A stretch of DNA of 64,000 nt. Source: Microbulbifer sediminum (GTDB lineage: Bacteria; Pseudomonadota; Gammaproteobacteria; Pseudomonadales; Cellvibrionaceae). Below are positions 60,206 to 64,000 of this stretch, piece after piece. The first letter of the stretch is position 1. Every line of letters starts with the position of its first letter. The notes under the pieces were generated by a model. The model was not told the DNA's origin and ran no database searches. It saw nothing but the letters and a program-made list of their open reading frames with translations. The translations under genes and the position numbers were made by a program. Where the stretch lies: NCBI RefSeq assembly GCF_021729035.1, contig NZ_JAJSAP010000002.1, forward strand, positions 124,001 to 188,000, in the 5' to 3' direction.

Positions 60206-61843
60206 TTACATGTTGGGGTAGTTCGGACCACCGCCGCCCTCGGGGGCGATCCAGACAATATTCTGGGTCGGGTCCTTGATGTCACAGGTCTTGCAGTGCA
60301 CACAGTTCTGCGCATTGATCTGGAAGCGCTTGCCCTCGGCATCTTCAACCACTTCGTACACGCCCGCCGGGCAGTACCGCTGCGCCGGCTCGTCGTAGAT
60401 GGGAAGGTTGTGGTTCAGCGGGATCTCGTCATCCTTGAGCGTCAGGTGACAGGGCTGGTCTTCCTCGTGGTTGGTGTTGGAGATAAACACCGAGGACAGC
60501 TTGTCAAAGCTGAGCACGCCGTCAGGCTTCGGGTAGTCGATCTTCTTGCAGTCCGCGGCGGGCTTGAGCTGGGCGTGGTCCGCCTTGGTGTCACGCAGGG
60601 TCCACGGCAGCTTGCCCTGGAAGATGTTGATATCCAGGAAGGCGTAGGCGGAACCGAGAATGTTACCGAACTTGTGCTGGGCGGGGCCGAAGTTGCGCTG
60701 CTTGTGCAGCTCCTTCCAGGCCCAGCTGTTGCGGTACTTGTCGCTGTACTCGGTCAGCTCGTCACTGGCCCGCTCTGCGGCCAGGGCTTCGGCCACGGTC
60801 TCGGCGGCGATCATGCCGGACTTCATGGCGGTATGGTTACCCTTGATCTTGGCGAAGTTCAGCGTGCCGGCGTTGTCGCCGATCATCAGGCCACCCGGGA
60901 AGGTCATTTTGGGCTGGGACTGGAGGCCACCCTTGGTGATGGCACGGGCACCATAGGCCACGCGTTGACCACCTTCCAGGTACTGCTTGATCACCGGGTG
61001 GTGCTTGTAGCGCTGGAACTCGTCAAACGGGCTCACGTGGGGATTGCTGTAGGCCAGGTCGGTAATCAGGCCTACCACGACCTGGTTGTCCTCCAGGTGA
61101 TACAGGAAGCCGCCGCCGTGGGAGCCGCTCTCATCGAGGGGCCAGCCGGCGGTATGCACTACCAGGCCTTCCTGGTGCTTGTCGTCGGCAACTTTCCAGA
61201 TTTCCTTGATACCGATACCGTAGTGCTGCGGGTCCTTGCCTTCATCCAGCTTGAACTTGCTGATCAGCTGCTTGCCCAGGTGGCCGCGGCAACCCTCGGC
61301 AAAGAGGGTGTACTTGGCATGCAGTTCCATGCCGGGCATGTAGGCATCTTTATGGTCGCCGTTGGCCCCAACGCCCATATCGCCAGTGGCGATACCCTTG
61401 ACTGAGCCGTCGTCGTTGTAGAGGACTTCTGCGGCGGCAAAACCGGGAAAGATCTCCACGCCCAGACTTTCCGCCTGTTCCGCCAGCCAGCGGCACAGGT
61501 TGCCCAGGCTGATGATATAGTTGCCTTCATTGTGCATGGTGCTGGGCACAAAGAGGTTGGGTACCCTGGTGGCTTTTTCAGCACCGCCCATGACATAGAT
61601 GTCATCACCCTTGACCGGGGTATTCAGCGGCGCGCCGCGCTCTTTCCAGTCCGGGAACAGTTCATTCAGGGCAGTGGGCTCGAATACCGCGCCGGAGAGG
61701 ATATGGGCACCGACCTCGGAGCCTTTTTCCACCACACACACCGAGATGTCTTCGTTGAGCTGGCGAATACGGCAGGCCGCCGCCAGCCCCGCCGGACCGG
61801 CACCCACGATTACTACGTCGTATTCCATTGATTCGCGTTCCAC
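60206..61843 (-). CDS. electron-transfer flavoprotein-ubiquinone oxidoreductase (ETF-QO)
   Basis: 545 residues from GTG 61843, which follows GGAGGAG and gives V(M)ERESMEYDVVIVGAGPAG, like other proteobacterial ETF-QOs; upstream in-frame GTG 61867 is less likely. FAD-binding DVVIVGAGPAGLAAACR; the C-terminal 4Fe-4S cluster in CPAGVYEV and NAQNCVHCKTCDIKDP. It passes electrons from ETF to ubiquinone in the membrane. Divergent from etfBA. Confidence 0.96.
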   Translation of the reverse strand: MERESMEYDVVIVGAGPAGLAAACRIRQLNEDISVCVVEKGSEVGAHILSGAVFEPTALNELFPDWKERGAPLNTPVKGDDIYVMGGAEKATRVPNLFVPSTMHNEGNYIISLGNLCRWLAEQAESLGVEIFPGFAAAEVLYNDDGSVKGIATGDMGVGANGDHKDAYMPGMELHAKYTLFAEGCRGHLGKQLISKFKLDEGKDPQHYGIGIKEIWKVADDKHQEGLVVHTAGWPLDESGSHGGGFLYHLEDNQVVVGLITDLAYSNPHVSPFDEFQRYKHHPVIKQYLEGGQRVAYGARAITKGGLQSQPKMTFPGGLMIGDNAGTLNFAKIKGNHTAMKSGMIAAETVAEALAAERASDELTEYSDKYRNSWAWKELHKQRNFGPAQHKFGNILGSAYAFLDINIFQGKLPWTLRDTKADHAQLKPAADCKKIDYPKPDGVLSFDKLSSVFISNTNHEEDQPCHLTLKDDEIPLNHNLPIYDEPAQRYCPAGVYEVVEDAEGKRFQINAQNCVHCKTCDIKDPTQNIVWIAPEGGGGPNYPNM

Positions 61844-62196
61844 GGCGCTCTCCTCCGCTGGTTGCACTCGAGTATTTCAGGGCCACTGGGGCCTCGGTTC
61901 TTATATAGGTCGGCGATTATATCGGTGTTTGAACAGCCCTACCAATTGCAGGAGTATGCATTTCTCGTGGCAAATATGCCGAAATTCAATGAGTTGCGGT
62001 GGATTATGGCGGTGGCGGATGCCCGGTCATCAGTCATATGAATAGTGCTGGCGGCTATTATCAGCCTATTGATTTTGCGCAGTAGAAGGCTCAACATACA
62101 CCGCGTTCAAACAACTGTTTGACCGAAGAATCATATTTGTTCGCGATATGACCTGTCAGTCGCGGCTCCAAAATAGATTAGCGAGACGGGATTTCC
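61844..62196. promoter_or_regulatory. divergent ETF promoter region with a PsrA-type palindrome
   Basis: 353 bases without a gene. CAAAC-AACT-GTTTG at 62108-62121 matches the known PsrA operator (G/CAAAC, 2-4 bases, GTTTG/C), which controls the ETF genes and other fatty-acid genes in Pseudomonas. The site overlaps a possible -35 TTGACC (62119-62124). It suggests that a PsrA-like regulator represses the locus when fatty acids are scarce. Confidence 0.6.
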
Positions 62197-62946
62197 ATGA
62201 AAGTTCTTGTAGCTGTGAAACGCGTTGTGGACTACAACGTCAAGGTTCGCCCAAAGGCGGACGGTTCCGACGTCGATACCGCCAACGTGAAAATGTCCAT
62301 CAACCCATTCTGCGAAATTGCCGTTGAAGAGGCGGTGCGCCTGAAGGAAAAGGGTGTTGTCAGCGAGATCGTTGTCGTTTCCATGGGTTCCAAGCAGTGC
62401 CAGGAGCAGATCCGCACTGCTCTGGCGCTGGGCGCTGACCGTGGCATCCTGGTTGAGACCGACGAAGAACTGCAGCCCCTGGGCGTGGCCAAGTGCCTGA
62501 AAGCCATCGTTGAGAAGGAAGAGCCGCAGATGGTCATCATGGGCAAACAGTCCATTGATGGCGACAACAACCAGACTGGCCAGATGCTGGGTGCGCTGAC
62601 TGGCATGGCCCAGGGTACCTTTGCTTCCGAGGTGGTTGTTGAAGACGGTTCCGCCAAGGTGACCCGTGAGATTGACGGCGGCCTGCAGACCGTCGAGCTG
62701 AAACTGCCGGCGATTGTCACCACCGACCTGCGCTTGAATGAGCCGCGTTATGCCTCGCTGCCGAACATCATGAAGGCGAAGAAAAAGCCGTTAGACACCA
62801 CCAGCCCGGACGAGCTGGGTGTCGATATCGCCCCGCGCTTCAAGACCCTGAAGGTTGAGCCGCCGGCTGAGCGCCAGGCTGGCGTTAAGGTCGCTGACGT
62901 AGCGGAACTGGTGGAGAAACTGAAGAACGAGGCGAAGGTAATCTGA
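62197..62946 (+). CDS. etfB: electron-transfer flavoprotein beta subunit
   Basis: 249 residues. Motifs [57 protein letters not shown] and [16 protein letters not shown] (AMP-binding). It takes electrons from acyl-CoA dehydrogenases. Its TGA overlaps the etfA ATG (TGATG). Confidence 0.97.
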   Translation: MKVLVAVKRVVDYNVKVRPKADGSDVDTANVKMSINPFCEIAVEEAVRLKEKGVVSEIVVVSMGSKQCQEQIRTALALGADRGILVETDEELQPLGVAKCLKAIVEKEEPQMVIMGKQSIDGDNNQTGQMLGALTGMAQGTFASEVVVEDGSAKVTREIDGGLQTVELKLPAIVTTDLRLNEPRYASLPNIMKAKKKPLDTTSPDELGVDIAPRFKTLKVEPPAERQAGVKVADVAELVEKLKNEAKVI

Positions 62947-63875
62947 TGAGCATCCTGGTTATTGCGGAACACGACAACGCCGAACTGAAGGGCGCAACCC
63001 TAAACACCATCGCCGCTGCCAAGGCGATTGGTGATGATATCCACGTACTGGTTGCCGGTGCCGATTGTGGCGCCGTTGCTGAGGCCGCCGCCAAGGTGGA
63101 AGGTGTCAGCAAGGTGCTGGTTGCCGATAATGCAGCCTATGGTCACCAGCTGGCGGAGAACGTAGCCAAGCTGGTGGCGGACCTGGGCAAGGATTACGGG
63201 CACATTCTGGCCCCGGCCACCACAACCGGCAAGAACATGCTGCCGCGTGCAGCGGCATTGCTGGATGTGCAGCCGATTTCTGACATTATCGCCGTCGAGA
63301 GCGCCGACACGTTCAAGCGCCCGATTTACGCTGGCAACGTCATCGCCACAGTACAGAGCTCCGATGCCATCAAGGTGGTATCTGTGCGTGCAACCGCGTT
63401 TGATGCGGTAGTCGCCGAGGGCGGCTCTGCTGATGTTACGGCCGTCGATATCGCTGACGATGCCGGTGTCTCCAGCTTTGTCGGGGAAGAGCTCGCGGAA
63501 TCCGACCGTCCGGACCTCACCTCTGCCAAGGTAGTGATCTCCGGTGGCCGCGGCATGCAGAACGGTGAGAACTTTGAGATGCTCTATAAGGTCGCTGACA
63601 AGCTGGGTGCCGCCGTGGGCGCCTCCCGGGCGGCTGTGGATGCCGGTTTTGTGCCCAACGACATGCAGGTGGGGCAGACCGGAAAGATCGTGGCACCTGA
63701 CCTGTACATCGCAGTCGGTATCTCCGGTGCCATCCAGCACCTGGCAGGTATGAAGGACTCCAAGATTATTGTCGCCATCAACAAGGATGAAGAGGCACCG
63801 ATCTTCTCCGTGGCGGATTACGGCCTGGTGGCTGACCTGTTTGATGCCGTACCTGAGCTGGAAACAAAGTTGTAA
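62946..63875 (+). CDS. etfA: electron-transfer flavoprotein alpha subunit
   Basis: 309 residues. FAD-binding C-terminal part: [58 protein letters not shown] and [25 protein letters not shown]. Translationally coupled to etfB. Forms the ETF dimer that feeds ETF-QO. Confidence 0.97.
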   Translation: MSILVIAEHDNAELKGATLNTIAAAKAIGDDIHVLVAGADCGAVAEAAAKVEGVSKVLVADNAAYGHQLAENVAKLVADLGKDYGHILAPATTTGKNMLPRAAALLDVQPISDIIAVESADTFKRPIYAGNVIATVQSSDAIKVVSVRATAFDAVVAEGGSADVTAVDIADDAGVSSFVGEELAESDRPDLTSAKVVISGGRGMQNGENFEMLYKVADKLGAAVGASRAAVDAGFVPNDMQVGQTGKIVAPDLYIAVGISGAIQHLAGMKDSKIIVAINKDEEAPIFSVADYGLVADLFDAVPELETKL

Positions 63876-63904
63876 CTTCCACTTAATAGACTGTCCGGCA
63901 TTCG

Positions 63905-63932
63905 GAAGGCGGCCCCTGGCCGCCTTCTTTTT
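63905..63932 (+). terminator. terminator after etfA
   Basis: Stem GAAGGCGGCC / GGCCGCCTTC with loop CCT and five Ts. Confidence 0.92.
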
Positions 63933-64000
63933 ACCTGGGAGGTGACCCGGACGGATTAGCTGTTGCAAGCTCGATGCCTGTGGGTACAGGAAGTAATCGG

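Noticed and set aside
60296..61405. 369-residue plus-strand frame
   Set aside because: Shadow of the ETF-QO gene; low-complexity Val/Leu/Gly composition.

Overview
The window looks like a chromosomal segment of a GC-rich, marine-type gammaproteobacterium, most like Microbulbifer or its relatives. This is inferred from the mix of an AcnD/PrpF-type methylcitrate pathway, a gacA-uvrC-pgsA block followed by tRNAs, a comEC/exbBD/msbA/lpxK/kdsB/murB envelope block, an ETF/ETF-QO locus, many outer-membrane proteins and a TonB-dependent receptor paired with a lipoprotein. No rRNA, prophage, classical insertion sequence or CRISPR array was seen.

Layout. 0-6.5 kb: the tail of a GntR/FCD regulator, then prpB, prpC, acnD and prpF for propionate use, with REP-type palindromes between acnD and prpF and a strong terminator at the end. 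6.5-14.2 kb: an accessory defence island. It holds a nuclease with an AbiJ-like N-terminus and an Mrr-like C-terminus, a two-gene Hachiman-like system (HamA nuclease, HamB helicase), an AT-rich HEPN-type gene with an Rx4H motif, and a REP-associated tyrosine transposase (RAYT). About 80-bp inverted-repeat (REPIN-like) elements punctuate the island between cassettes. 14.3-18 kb: a basic repeat-rich lipoprotein and DNA polymerase II. 18-21.5 kb: a NarL-type two-component operon and a DUF2306-like membrane protein.

21.6-32.6 kb: an M14-type peptidase, an OsmC protein and a decayed partial second copy of the peptidase; a RIO-type kinase; purT; a Tat-exported sulfite-oxidase-like enzyme with a cytochrome c and a cytochrome b561; an MCE/MlaD protein and its lipoprotein partner without permease or ATPase; a stand-alone prpD; a porin. 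32.9-44 kb: comEC, two exported proteins of unknown function, exbB, exbD, msbA, lpxK, kdsB, murB and an AlkB-like dioxygenase. 44.2-50 kb: gacA/uvrY, uvrC, pgsA, a subtilisin-like protease, and an inverted tRNA unit (Cys, Leu) preceded by two 113-bp tandem repeats that carry 5' halves of tRNA-Cys. 50-64 kb: a predicted gluzincin lipid- or wall-associated protease, tRNA-Pro, tesB, a TetR regulator with a DUF1285 gene, a beta-helix-like lipoprotein plus TonB receptor, an isochorismatase-fold protein lacking its nucleophile, and the ETF-QO/etfBA divergent locus with a PsrA-type palindrome between them.

How parts fit together. PrpB, PrpC, AcnD, PrpF and the distant PrpD together encode two alternative dehydration routes of the methylcitrate cycle, which would handle propionyl-CoA from odd-chain fatty acids. 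The ETF genes (and TesB) belong to fatty-acid turnover. MsbA, LpxK and KdsB make and move lipid A-Kdo and MurB makes peptidoglycan precursor. The defence island and its mobile repeats are the part least like the surrounding core genome.
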